From Rhizobium sp. WYJ-E13 (GTDB taxonomy: Bacteria > Pseudomonadota > Alphaproteobacteria > Rhizobiales > Rhizobiaceae): a stretch of 64,000 nt of DNA. The position numbers and the translations under genes are program-made. The first letter of the stretch is position 1; the number at the start of each line of letters is the position of its first letter. The stretch spans positions 496,001-560,000 of the forward strand of contig NZ_CP076854.1 of assembly GCF_018987265.1 (NCBI RefSeq), given 5' to 3'. The notes below the pieces were generated by a model. It had not been told where the DNA came from. It was given only the letters and a program-made list of their open reading frames with translations, and did no database searches. Below, piece after piece: positions 43,582-53,000 of this stretch.

Positions 43582-45669
43582 ATGACGAATTTCCATAAGA
43601 TCGGCATCCTGGCAGGACTGGCGCTTGGCGTTTCAGTCGCGGCCCTGAATGCCTACGCGTCCGAGCCGACGGTGCCGCCGGCACCGCCGGCTTTCCCGGC
43701 GGAAGGCAAGATCAAATATGTGTCGCGCGACTCCATCCTGGAGTTCAAGGCGCTGCCCGAATATCACGAGCCGGACTGGGTGACGAAGAATTTCGTCGAT
43801 ACCGGCAAGCTGCCGGCGGTCAAGGATCGCCTGCCCAAGGAACCAATGGTTTTCAAGACCGAGAACATGCCTGACGGTCCCGGCGTCTATGGCGACGTGA
43901 TGCGCCATGTCATCGGTGGCCGGCCGGAAGGCTGGAACTATGGCGCCGGCCAGACGCAGGGCTGGGGCGGCATAGACATCGGCCTCTCAGAATGCCTGAC
44001 ACGCACAGCACCGCTCTTCCAGGTGGAAGCCAAGGATACTGAGCCGTTGCCGAACCTCGCTAAGAGCTGGGAGTGGTCGCAAGACGGCCACAAGCTGACC
44101 ATGCACCTGATCGAGGGTGCTAAATGGTCCGACGGCGCGCCCTTCAATGCCGATGACCTCATGTTCTATTGGGAAGACGAAGTCATCGACCCGAACGTTT
44201 CGCCGCTCGGTGGCGGCGCATCGCCGGAAGCCTTCGGCGAGGGAACGACACTCACGAAGATCAATGACTACACGGTCGAATGGACCTTCAAGGAAGCCTT
44301 CCCGAAGCAGTATCTCTATACGATGGCTTACCCGAACTTCTGCCCGGGTCCGTCCCATATTCTTAAACCCCAGCATCCGAAATATTCGAAGAACACCTAC
44401 GATCAGTTCAAGAACGCCTTCCCGCCGGAATTCATGAACATGCCGGTCATGGGCGCCTGGGTACCGGTCGAATACCGGCCGGACGATATCATCGTCATGC
44501 GCCGCAACCCCTACTACTGGAAGGTCGACGAGAAGGGCAATCAACTGCCTTATCTCAACGAGCTGCACTATAAGCTCTCGACCTGGGCCGACCGTGACGT
44601 GCAGGCCGTTGCCGGTTCTGCCGACTTCTCGAACCTCGAACAGCCGGAAAACTTCGTGGCCTCGCTGAAGCGTGCCGCCGAAAAAACCGCTCCGGCGCGT
44701 CTCGCCTTCGGCCCGCGCCTCATCGGCTATAACCTGCGCATGAACCTCTCGGCCAATGGCTGGGGTGATCCTGATGCCCGCAGCCAGGCGATCCGCGAAC
44801 TCGACCGCAACGAGGACTTCCGCAAGGCTATAACCATGGCGGTCGACCGCAAGGCGATCGGCGATTCCCTCGTCAAGGGACCGTTCACGGCGATCTATGC
44901 AGGCGGCCTCTCCTCCGGCACGAGCTTCTACGATCGCAACTCGACCGTCTACTATCCCTTTGATCTAAAGGGTGCCAAGGCGCTGCTCGCCAAGGTCGGC
45001 CTGAAGGATACCGACGGCGATGGCTTCGTGAACTTCCCGGCCGGAACAGCTGATGGCAAGAACGTCGAGATCGTGCTTCTCGTCAACAATGACTACACGA
45101 CCGACAAGAGCCTTGCCGAAGGTGTCGTTGGGCAGATGGAGAAGCTCGGCATCAAGATCATCATCAATGCTCTTGATGGTCCCAAGCGGGATAATGCGCA
45201 TTATGCCGGCCAGTTCGACTGGCTGATCCAGCGCAATACAACCGAGCTCGCCTCCGTGGTGCAGAACACCGAACAGCTTGCCGCTGTCGGCCCGCGTACC
45301 AGCTGGCACCACCGCGCCGGCAAGGATAATCAGCTCGATCTCCTGCCTTATGAAAAGGAGCTTGCCGACATCGTCAACAAGTTCCGCACGAGCCAGGACA
45401 ATGACGAACGCGTGGCACTCATGAAGCAGTACCAGAAGACGGCGACCGAACATGTCGATACCGTCGGCCTGACCGAATATCCGGGCGCGCTGATCATAAA
45501 CAAGCGTTTCTCGAACATTCCCGAGGGTACGCCGATCATGATGTTCAACTGGGCCGAGGATTCCGTCATCCGCGAGCGTGTGTGGGTGGCTGCCGACAAG
45601 CAGGGTAAATACGAACTCTTCCCTCAGCAGCTTCCCGGTAAGCCCGGGGACAAGGGTCCTATAAACTAA
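43582..45669 (+). CDS. agpA: Alpha-galactoside ABC transporter binding protein AgpA
   Basis: A 695-residue periplasmic receptor of the oligopeptide-binding (SBP_bac_5) family. A signal peptide (MTNFHKIGILAGLALGVSVAALNAYA) is evident. The body shows AKSWEWSQDGHKLTMHL, WSDGAPFNADDLMFYWED and RKAITMAVDRKAIGD. It is longer than usual for the family (about 530), as in S. meliloti AgpA, which binds melibiose and raffinose despite its peptide-type fold. A hairpin follows the stop before the permease gene, probably keeping the binding protein more abundant than the channel. Confidence 0.9.
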   Translation: MTNFHKIGILAGLALGVSVAALNAYASEPTVPPAPPAFPAEGKIKYVSRDSILEFKALPEYHEPDWVTKNFVDTGKLPAVKDRLPKEPMVFKTENMPDGPGVYGDVMRHVIGGRPEGWNYGAGQTQGWGGIDIGLSECLTRTAPLFQVEAKDTEPLPNLAKSWEWSQDGHKLTMHLIEGAKWSDGAPFNADDLMFYWEDEVIDPNVSPLGGGASPEAFGEGTTLTKINDYTVEWTFKEAFPKQYLYTMAYPNFCPGPSHILKPQHPKYSKNTYDQFKNAFPPEFMNMPVMGAWVPVEYRPDDIIVMRRNPYYWKVDEKGNQLPYLNELHYKLSTWADRDVQAVAGSADFSNLEQPENFVASLKRAAEKTAPARLAFGPRLIGYNLRMNLSANGWGDPDARSQAIRELDRNEDFRKAITMAVDRKAIGDSLVKGPFTAIYAGGLSSGTSFYDRNSTVYYPFDLKGAKALLAKVGLKDTDGDGFVNFPAGTADGKNVEIVLLVNNDYTTDKSLAEGVVGQMEKLGIKIIINALDGPKRDNAHYAGQFDWLIQRNTTELASVVQNTEQLAAVGPRTSWHHRAGKDNQLDLLPYEKELADIVNKFRTSQDNDERVALMKQYQKTATEHVDTVGLTEYPGALIINKRFSNIPEGTPIMMFNWAEDSVIRERVWVAADKQGKYELFPQQLPGKPGDKGPIN

Positions 45670-45696
45670 GAGCTCCCTCCCGAACGACAAGAGCTT

Positions 45697-45723
45697 CCGG
45701 TCGCGCGTGCTGCGCGCGGCCGG
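45697..45723 (+). other. Intercistronic hairpin agpA-agpB
   Basis: GC-rich stem with CCGG at both ends and CGCGC paired inside, with a small mismatch, between the agpA stop and agpB start (118-bp gap). Such hairpins after binding-protein genes commonly protect upstream mRNA or reduce read-through. Confidence 0.5.
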
Positions 45724-45787
45724 TCAGAATCAACAAGCCGGCCGCGCTGAGACGAGCGACTGGCGGCAAGGAGAAGCGAACCGTCTG

Positions 45788-46795
45788 ATGTTACGATTCC
45801 TGCTCATGCGCATCGCCTCGGCGATCCCCGTCCTCTTCATCCTGAGCGTGGTGACCTTCGCGATTATCCAGGCACCCCCCGGAGATTATGCCGATTACAT
45901 CCGTTCGCAGTTGATCAATCAGGGTGGCGCTTCCTTCGCGCAAGCCGATGCCCAGGCTCAGGCCTACCGCATCGAACATGGCCTCGATCAGCCGATTGTC
46001 ATCCAGTACGTCAACTGGATCACGGGAATCGTGACCAAAGGCGATTTCGGCTACAGCATGTTCTACAACAAGCCGGTTGCCGATGTGGTCGGCGAGCGCC
46101 TGCCGCGCACGTTGGCGCTTGCGCTGGTCTGCCACATCTTGGCGTCCATCCTCGGCATCACCTTCGGCATCTGGGCGGCGACCCGCCAATACAGCTGGAT
46201 CGACAGCCTGCTCTCAGGCATCTCTTTCCTCGGCATGACCGTGCCGCGCTTTCTCATGGCGCTGATCATCGTCTACCTTCTCGTCTTCCAGTTCAACGTG
46301 ACGGAAATCGGCAGCTTCTTCTCACCGCAATATGGCGGAGCGCCGTGGTCCTGGGCGAAATTCATGGATCTCGTTAGCCACGTCTGGCCGGTCGTCGCGA
46401 TCGCCACCTTCGGCGGGCTCGCCTACAACATGCGCGTCATGCGCGGCAATCTGCTCGATACGCTGAATGCCCAATATGTCGAGACGGCGCGCGCCAAGGG
46501 GCTTTCGGGCAGCGCGGTCGTCATGCGCCACGCCGTTCCGAATGCGCTGCATCCGCTCGTCATGTATCAGGGCGTCGTGCTTCCCTACATGCTGACCGGC
46601 GAGATCGAGACCGCGATCATCTTCGCCCTGCCGACAGTTGGGCCGGCGATCGTCGGCTCGATGGCGATCGGTGACGTCTATGTCACCGCGACTTTCATGC
46701 TGGTGCTGTCGGCCACGCTGATCGTCGGCAATATCATCGCCGACATGCTGCTTGCCATGCTTGATCCGCGGGTCCGTCAATATGGAGGAGCCTGA
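45788..46795 (+). CDS. agpB: Alpha-galactoside ABC transporter permease AgpB
   Basis: A 335-residue OppB-type permease with about six helices. LLMRIASAIPVLFILSVVTF is the first helix, and RGNLLDTLNAQYVETARAKGLS is the EAA loop. ATG 45788 (MLRFLLMRIA) follows AAGGAGAAG; the in-frame upstream stretch is not coding. It precedes the partner permease by one base and forms the membrane channel with it. Confidence 0.9.
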   Translation: MLRFLLMRIASAIPVLFILSVVTFAIIQAPPGDYADYIRSQLINQGGASFAQADAQAQAYRIEHGLDQPIVIQYVNWITGIVTKGDFGYSMFYNKPVADVVGERLPRTLALALVCHILASILGITFGIWAATRQYSWIDSLLSGISFLGMTVPRFLMALIIVYLLVFQFNVTEIGSFFSPQYGGAPWSWAKFMDLVSHVWPVVAIATFGGLAYNMRVMRGNLLDTLNAQYVETARAKGLSGSAVVMRHAVPNALHPLVMYQGVVLPYMLTGEIETAIIFALPTVGPAIVGSMAIGDVYVTATFMLVLSATLIVGNIIADMLLAMLDPRVRQYGGA

Positions 46796-46796
46796 T

Positions 46797-47927
46797 ATGT
46801 TTGCCTTCGACTCTTCCACACCGCCGCCGCATGAAGAGGTGGTCAAGAATACCGGCCACGGCAACGAGAGTTATATGGCGCTCGTCTGGCGCCGGCTGCG
46901 GCGCTCCTGGACCGGCATGATCGGCCTCATGCTCGTCGGCCTCTTGATCATCATGGCGATCTTTGCCGATTTCTTCGCGCCGATGGACCCGAAGGCGACC
47001 GATGTCGGCTTTGCGCCGCCGCAGCTCGTCAGCATCCATGACAAGGAGGGCAGTCTCGTCTGGCCGCGCGTCTATGCGCTGGCAGATTCCGAAGAGCTCG
47101 ATCCGGTTACCTTCCAGCCGATCGTCGGCCTGGATTATGACAATCCGCGTTCGCTCGGCTTCTTCGTCAAAGGATCGGACTATAATCTGCTTGGTCTCAT
47201 CCCGGCCAATCGCCATTTCTTCGGCACGGTCGATGGCCAGCCGGTGCATTTCCTCGGCACCGACAAGTTCGGCCGAGACGTGCTGTCTCGCGCCATCATC
47301 GGCTCGCGCATCTCGCTGATGATCGCACTGACGGTGGTCTTCATCGTCACTGTCGTCGGCACGACGGTCGGTATGGTGTCGGGCTATTATGGCGGCGCCT
47401 TCGATGTCTGGGTGCAGCGCTTCGTCGAGCTGGTGCTCGCCTTCCCGCAACTGCCGCTTTATCTCGCGCTGACATCGCTGATCCCGATCACGGCACCCAC
47501 CAACGTCTTCCTCGCCTTCGTGATCTTCGTCATGTCGGCGCTCGGCTGGGCGCAGATGTCGCGCGAGGTGCGCGGCAAGACGCTGGCGCTGGCGCGCATC
47601 GAGTATGTGCGCGCGGCGATGGCGGTCGGTGCCACCGACCGGCGCATCATCTTCCAGCATATTTTCCCGAATGTGATGAGCCATGTGATCGTTGCGGTCA
47701 CCATCCACATTCCAAGCGTTGTATTGCTGGAATCTTTCCTCGGCTTCCTCGGCTTTGCCGTAAAGCCGCCGCTGATCTCCTGGGGTCTGATGTTGCAGGA
47801 TACGGCCAACTATTCCGTCATCGGAACCTACCCCTGGATTCTCGCTCCCGTCGCCTTCGTGCTGATCACCGTCTTTGCCTTCAATGCGCTGGGTGACGGT
47901 CTGCGCGATGCGGTCGATCCCTATTGA
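46797..47927 (+). CDS. agpC: Alpha-galactoside ABC transporter permease AgpC
   Basis: A 376-residue OppC-type permease. It has an N-terminal cytoplasmic tail, a first helix near 40, a large periplasmic loop (about residues 60-155, MDPKATDVGFAPPQ onward), then five helices with ALARIEYVRAAMAVGATDRR as the EAA loop. ATG 46797 follows GGAGGAG. The large loop is longer than typical OppC and may meet the large AgpA receptor. Confidence 0.9.
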   Translation: MFAFDSSTPPPHEEVVKNTGHGNESYMALVWRRLRRSWTGMIGLMLVGLLIIMAIFADFFAPMDPKATDVGFAPPQLVSIHDKEGSLVWPRVYALADSEELDPVTFQPIVGLDYDNPRSLGFFVKGSDYNLLGLIPANRHFFGTVDGQPVHFLGTDKFGRDVLSRAIIGSRISLMIALTVVFIVTVVGTTVGMVSGYYGGAFDVWVQRFVELVLAFPQLPLYLALTSLIPITAPTNVFLAFVIFVMSALGWAQMSREVRGKTLALARIEYVRAAMAVGATDRRIIFQHIFPNVMSHVIVAVTIHIPSVVLLESFLGFLGFAVKPPLISWGLMLQDTANYSVIGTYPWILAPVAFVLITVFAFNALGDGLRDAVDPY

Positions 47928-47937
47928 GGTGATGAAG

Positions 47938-49605
<1,668 letters not shown>

Positions 49606-49627
49606 TTTCAGAATGCCGGAGGTTCAT

Positions 49628-50992
49628 ATGGCAAATCCTAGAATAGCTTTCATCGGAGCTGGCTCCACCGTTTTTATGAAGAATATCGTCGGCGACATCC
49701 TGCAGCGTCCGGCGCTGTCGGGCGCCACGATCGCGCTGATGGACATCAATCCGCAGCGGCTCGAGGAAAGCGCCATCGTCGTCAACAAGCTGATTTCGAC
49801 GCTCGGCGTGAAGGCGAAGGCGGAAACCTATGGCGATCAGCGCAAGGCGCTGTCGGGCGCTGATTTCGTCGTCGTCGCCTTCCAGATCGGCGGTTACGAA
49901 CCCTGCACGGTCACCGACTTCGAAGTGCCGAAGAAATACGGCCTGCGCCAGACGATTGCCGATACACTCGGCGTCGGCGGCATCATGCGTGGCCTCAGAA
50001 CCGTGCCGCATCTCTGGAAGATCTGCGAGGATATGCGCGCCGTCTGCCCCAATGCCATCATGCTGCAATATGTGAACCCGATGGCGATCAATACCTGGGC
50101 GATTTCAGAGAAGTTCCCTGATATCAAACAGGTCGGCCTCTGCCACTCCGTGCAGGGCACGGCGATGGAACTCGCTCACGATCTCGATGTTCCCTATGAC
50201 GAGATCCGCTATCGCTCGGCCGGCATCAACCACATGGCCTTCTACCTGAAGTTCGAGCATCGTCAGCCGGATGGTTCCTACAAGAACCTCTATCCCGATC
50301 TCGTACGCGCCTATCGCGAGGGCCGCGCCCCGAAGCCGGGCTGGAACCCGCGCTGCCCCAACAAGGTGCGCTACGAGATGCTGACGCGGCTCGGCTATTT
50401 CGTCACCGAGAGCTCGGAGCATTTTGCCGAATACACGCCCTACTTCATCAAGGAAGGCCGCGAGGACCTGATCGAGAAATTCGGCATTCCGCTCGACGAA
50501 TATCCAAAGCGCTGCATCGAGCAGATCGCCCGCTGGAAGGGGCAGGCGGAAGCCTATCGCTCGGCCGACAAGATCGAGGTTAATGAATCGAAGGAATATG
50601 CTTCCTCGATCATCAATTCGGTCTGGACCGGCGAACCCTCCGTCATCTACGGCAATGTCCGCAACAATGGCTGCATCACTTCGCTGCCGGCCAATTGCGC
50701 TGCCGAAGTGCCCTGCCTCGTCGATGCTTCCGGCATCCAGCCGACCTATATCGGCGACTTGCCGCCGCAGCTGACCGCGCTGATCCGCACCAACATCAAT
50801 GTCCAGGAACTGACGGTTCAGGCGCTGATGACGGAAAATCCCGAGCATATCTATCATGCCGCCATGATGGACCCGCATACGGCTGCTGAGCTCGACCTCG
50901 ACCAGATCTGGTCGCTGGTGGATGAGCTGCTTGCAGCTCATGGCGACTGGCTGCCGGAATGGGCGCGGCCGAGCAAGGTCCGCGCGGCCTGA
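49628..50992 (+). CDS. agaL2: Alpha-galactosidase, glycoside hydrolase family 4, copy 2
   Basis: A 454-residue GH4 enzyme closing the operon. The N-terminal NAD site is AFIGAGSTVFMKNI. The metal pair is C172-H173 in GLCHSVQG, with N201-H202 in GINHMAF. It resembles MelA-type alpha-galactosidase more than copy 1 does. ATG 49628 follows GGAGG. Having two diverged GH4 copies flanking the transporter is the known agaL1/agaL2 arrangement, presumably for different alpha-galactosides. Confidence 0.92.
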   Translation: MANPRIAFIGAGSTVFMKNIVGDILQRPALSGATIALMDINPQRLEESAIVVNKLISTLGVKAKAETYGDQRKALSGADFVVVAFQIGGYEPCTVTDFEVPKKYGLRQTIADTLGVGGIMRGLRTVPHLWKICEDMRAVCPNAIMLQYVNPMAINTWAISEKFPDIKQVGLCHSVQGTAMELAHDLDVPYDEIRYRSAGINHMAFYLKFEHRQPDGSYKNLYPDLVRAYREGRAPKPGWNPRCPNKVRYEMLTRLGYFVTESSEHFAEYTPYFIKEGREDLIEKFGIPLDEYPKRCIEQIARWKGQAEAYRSADKIEVNESKEYASSIINSVWTGEPSVIYGNVRNNGCITSLPANCAAEVPCLVDASGIQPTYIGDLPPQLTALIRTNINVQELTVQALMTENPEHIYHAAMMDPHTAAELDLDQIWSLVDELLAAHGDWLPEWARPSKVRAA

Positions 50993-50999
50993 GGCGCAC

Positions 51000-51103
51000 T
51001 AGAGCATTTCCGTTTATCTTCGAATCACGGAAATGCTCTATCTCTTTGTTTTCACGCAATTCCGGACGCAAAACCGCTGCGCACTTTTGCTGGAATTGCT
51101 CTA
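51000..51103. repeat. Rhizobial intergenic palindromic repeat
   Basis: Two nested stem-loops. The first has a 14-bp perfect stem, TAGAGCATTTCCGT (51000-51013) with its complement at 51027-51040. The second pairs GCAATTCC (51056-51063) with GGAATTGC (51092-51099). The AGAGCATTTCCG and GGAATTGCTCTA ends are, from memory, a dispersed repeat found many times in Rhizobium and Agrobacterium genomes. Here it lies just after the agp operon. Confidence 0.75.
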
Positions 51104-51106
51104 ATA

Positions 51107-51140
51107 CGATCAGCGCCGGCCGTCATGCCGGCGCTGATCG
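51107..51140. terminator. Hairpin terminator between agaL2 and the RES toxin gene
   Basis: A perfect 14-bp GC-rich stem (CGATCAGCGCCGGC and its complement) with a 6-base loop CGTCAT, between two convergent genes. There is no clear T-run, so it may work in both directions with factor help. Confidence 0.65.
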
Positions 51141-51150
51141 CGCTTGATGA

Positions 51151-51645
51151 TTACGACAATCGGTCTTCGTCGTCGATCAGGGTCAAGCGGCAAGGGGCCA
51201 TATCGCTCCACCGCCAAAGCACGAGATTGAGATCGTCGCCTCTGGCTGCGGGAGCAAAGCTTCTGACCAGGAGGCCGTGATAACCGTCGGACACGAGCCT
51301 ACGGGCGAAAGCCTGTGTCCTGGCTTCTCCGCTTGCCTTCATCTCGTCGCGCCAGCTTGCCGCGGCAATCGCTGCCGCATCCATGCCTTCCGCCTCAAGG
51401 GCAGCCTCATCTCTCGTGTCGAAGACGCGCTCGATTTCAGCTTCGTAACAGACGAGCGTCGTCGGCTGCAGGCTGCCGACCTGATTGGCTTCCCGGAGTG
51501 CAGTCAGCACAGACAGGGACGTGTAGAGAGCCGGCATTCCCTTGGGATTGAACCGACCGCCATAAAGCTCGGCGCCGCGGCCGGAAAGCGGCTCGCGCGC
51601 ATAGACTGGGTTCAGCGCTCGATAGAGCTTTCCTTCATAGCGCAT
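51151..51645 (-). CDS. RES-domain toxin
   Basis: A 164-residue toxin of the RES family. LYRALNP (R9) and GGRFNPKGMPALYTS near residues 29-43 are the family's conserved arginine and tyrosine segments, and a serine/acidic C-terminal half follows. Characterised RES toxins are ADP-ribosyltransferase-like and degrade or use NAD+, stopping growth. It begins 8 bp after the antitoxin gene on the same strand, the classical Xre-RES order. Confidence 0.9.
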   Translation of the reverse strand: MRYEGKLYRALNPVYAREPLSGRGAELYGGRFNPKGMPALYTSLSVLTALREANQVGSLQPTTLVCYEAEIERVFDTRDEAALEAEGMDAAAIAAASWRDEMKASGEARTQAFARRLVSDGYHGLLVRSFAPAARGDDLNLVLWRWSDMAPCRLTLIDDEDRLS

Positions 51646-51653
51646 CGTCGCGA

Positions 51654-52004
51654 CTAGGCGTGAATGCCGGCGTCGACCGCATCGATATAATCCATAACCT
51701 CGTCGGCCCGTCCGTCGCGGACCAGCTGCATGGCCGTCTGGCCCGAAAAGCCGGAGAGGGGCTCGGAACGATACCAGGCATAGGCCATCAGCGCCGAACC
51801 GAAGCGCTGCTCGACCTTGTTGACGACCTCGATCATTTCGCGCAGGCGCCGTTGCGTCTTGTCGGAGCGGAGGCGATCCTTGCGCTGGATCGCATCCTTG
51901 CCGAGACCGGCCGTGCGGGCGATCTCCTCGCTGGTCGTGCGAAAGGCATCGGCGATCTTGCGCGGGGCAAACAGACCGTCATCTGCATATTGTGCGAGGC
52001 CCAT
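51654..52004 (-). CDS. Xre/MbcA/ParS-type antitoxin
   Basis: A 116-residue antitoxin. The N-terminal part contains a helix-turn-helix-like segment (IARTAGLGKDAIQRKDRL), and the C-terminal part is the toxin-binding DUF2384-type domain (AMAYAWYRSEPLSGFSG-like, here ALMAYAWYRSEPLSGFSG). It neutralises the RES toxin and probably represses its own operon through the inverted repeat at 52029-52046. ATG 52004. Confidence 0.88.
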   Translation of the reverse strand: MGLAQYADDGLFAPRKIADAFRTTSEEIARTAGLGKDAIQRKDRLRSDKTQRRLREMIEVVNKVEQRFGSALMAYAWYRSEPLSGFSGQTAMQLVRDGRADEVMDYIDAVDAGIHA

Positions 52005-52028
52005 GATCTATCTCCATGCCAGCTATTC

Positions 52029-52063
52029 TGACGATATATAGCGTCAAAATCAGCGGCGTTCAA
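52029..52063 (-). promoter_or_regulatory. Toxin-antitoxin promoter with operator over the -10 box
   Basis: On the minus strand TTGAAC (52063-52058), a 17-bp spacer and TATATA (52040-52035) form a promoter. An 18-bp near-palindrome, TGACGATATATAGCGTCA (16 of 18 symmetric), at 52029-52046 covers the -10 box, the expected place for autoregulation by the antitoxin or its complex. The antitoxin ATG is 24 bases further on. Confidence 0.68.
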
Positions 52064-52073
52064 TGGTCGAGGG

Positions 52074-53000
52074 CTATTTCGGCAATCGCTCCCGATCAGC
52101 TCGGCCGCCTATGGGCCTATCGCCGTGTCCGCGGCCAAAGAACAGCGTTTCGGCATTGTCGATGAAGATTCTCCGGGTAAGTTCGGGTGTGCCAATCGCT
52201 TCCTGCATACCGTCGATCAGGTCGGCGTCGTCAGGCATATTGCTCCAAAGCTCGGTATGCGGCCAGTCGCTGCCCCAGAGCAGCTTTTGCGGATGGCTCG
52301 CCGCAAGCGCCTGCACCACCTCGGCAAAACCCACATAGCCGCACTCGCTCGTCAGCCGGTAGGGAGCAGTGAGCTTGATGTAGCCGCCGGGACTGTCCGC
52401 CAGCCGCTGGAGTGCTGGAACATGCTCGCGCCAGGCCCCATCGGCGAGCGGTATGAAACCCAGATGATCAATGACGAAACGAGCGCCAAGCTGCGGCAGG
52501 CGACCGGCGAGATCGCTGATCTGATCGGGGCTGATCTGAAGCTGCAGCGACCAGCCGAAATCGCGAATGGCCGCTGCAAGCGTTTCAGCCGCTGCAAGCG
52601 GCAGGCCGCCCTTGTTGCGGGTATTGATGCGCACGCCGCGCACGCCGAGCCGGTCGAGACGGGCAATCTCCTCGGGGACTGTCTCGGGATCGATGACGAC
52701 GATACCACGCAGGCGGTCCGGAAAGGCAGTCAACGCCTCGATCAGAACCTGGTTGTCGAGGCCATAAACGCTCGGCTGCACGAGAATGCCCCTGCCGACG
52801 CCAAGCCGGTCGGCAAAGGTGATCCAGTCGGCCGTCGTTGCAATATCGGGCGTATAGCTGCGCGGCGTATTGAGCGGTGCCCCGGACCGGAAGACATGGA
52901 AATGCGTGTCGATCGTGCCTTGTGGCAGCGGGTAAGCCGGAAGACGCGTCAGTGGCAATCGCGGCAGGCAGAGTGGGGCTTCGCTATCCACCATGCTCAT
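52074..53000 (-). CDS. Amidohydrolase-family hydrolase (PDC hydrolase/lactonase-like)
   Basis: A 308-residue TIM-barrel hydrolase. The N-terminal metal motif is GTIDTHFHVF, followed by IDHLGF and LLWGSDWPHTE, the set seen in 2-pyrone-4,6-dicarboxylate hydrolase-type and sugar-lactone-type members. It overlaps the dehydratase gene by 4 bp, so the two act in sequence. A lactonase supplying an aldonate to the sugar-acid dehydratase would be logical; this is inference. Confidence 0.82.
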   Translation of the reverse strand: MSMVDSEAPLCLPRLPLTRLPAYPLPQGTIDTHFHVFRSGAPLNTPRSYTPDIATTADWITFADRLGVGRGILVQPSVYGLDNQVLIEALTAFPDRLRGIVVIDPETVPEEIARLDRLGVRGVRINTRNKGGLPLAAAETLAAAIRDFGWSLQLQISPDQISDLAGRLPQLGARFVIDHLGFIPLADGAWREHVPALQRLADSPGGYIKLTAPYRLTSECGYVGFAEVVQALAASHPQKLLWGSDWPHTELWSNMPDDADLIDGMQEAIGTPELTRRIFIDNAETLFFGRGHGDRPIGGRADRERLPK

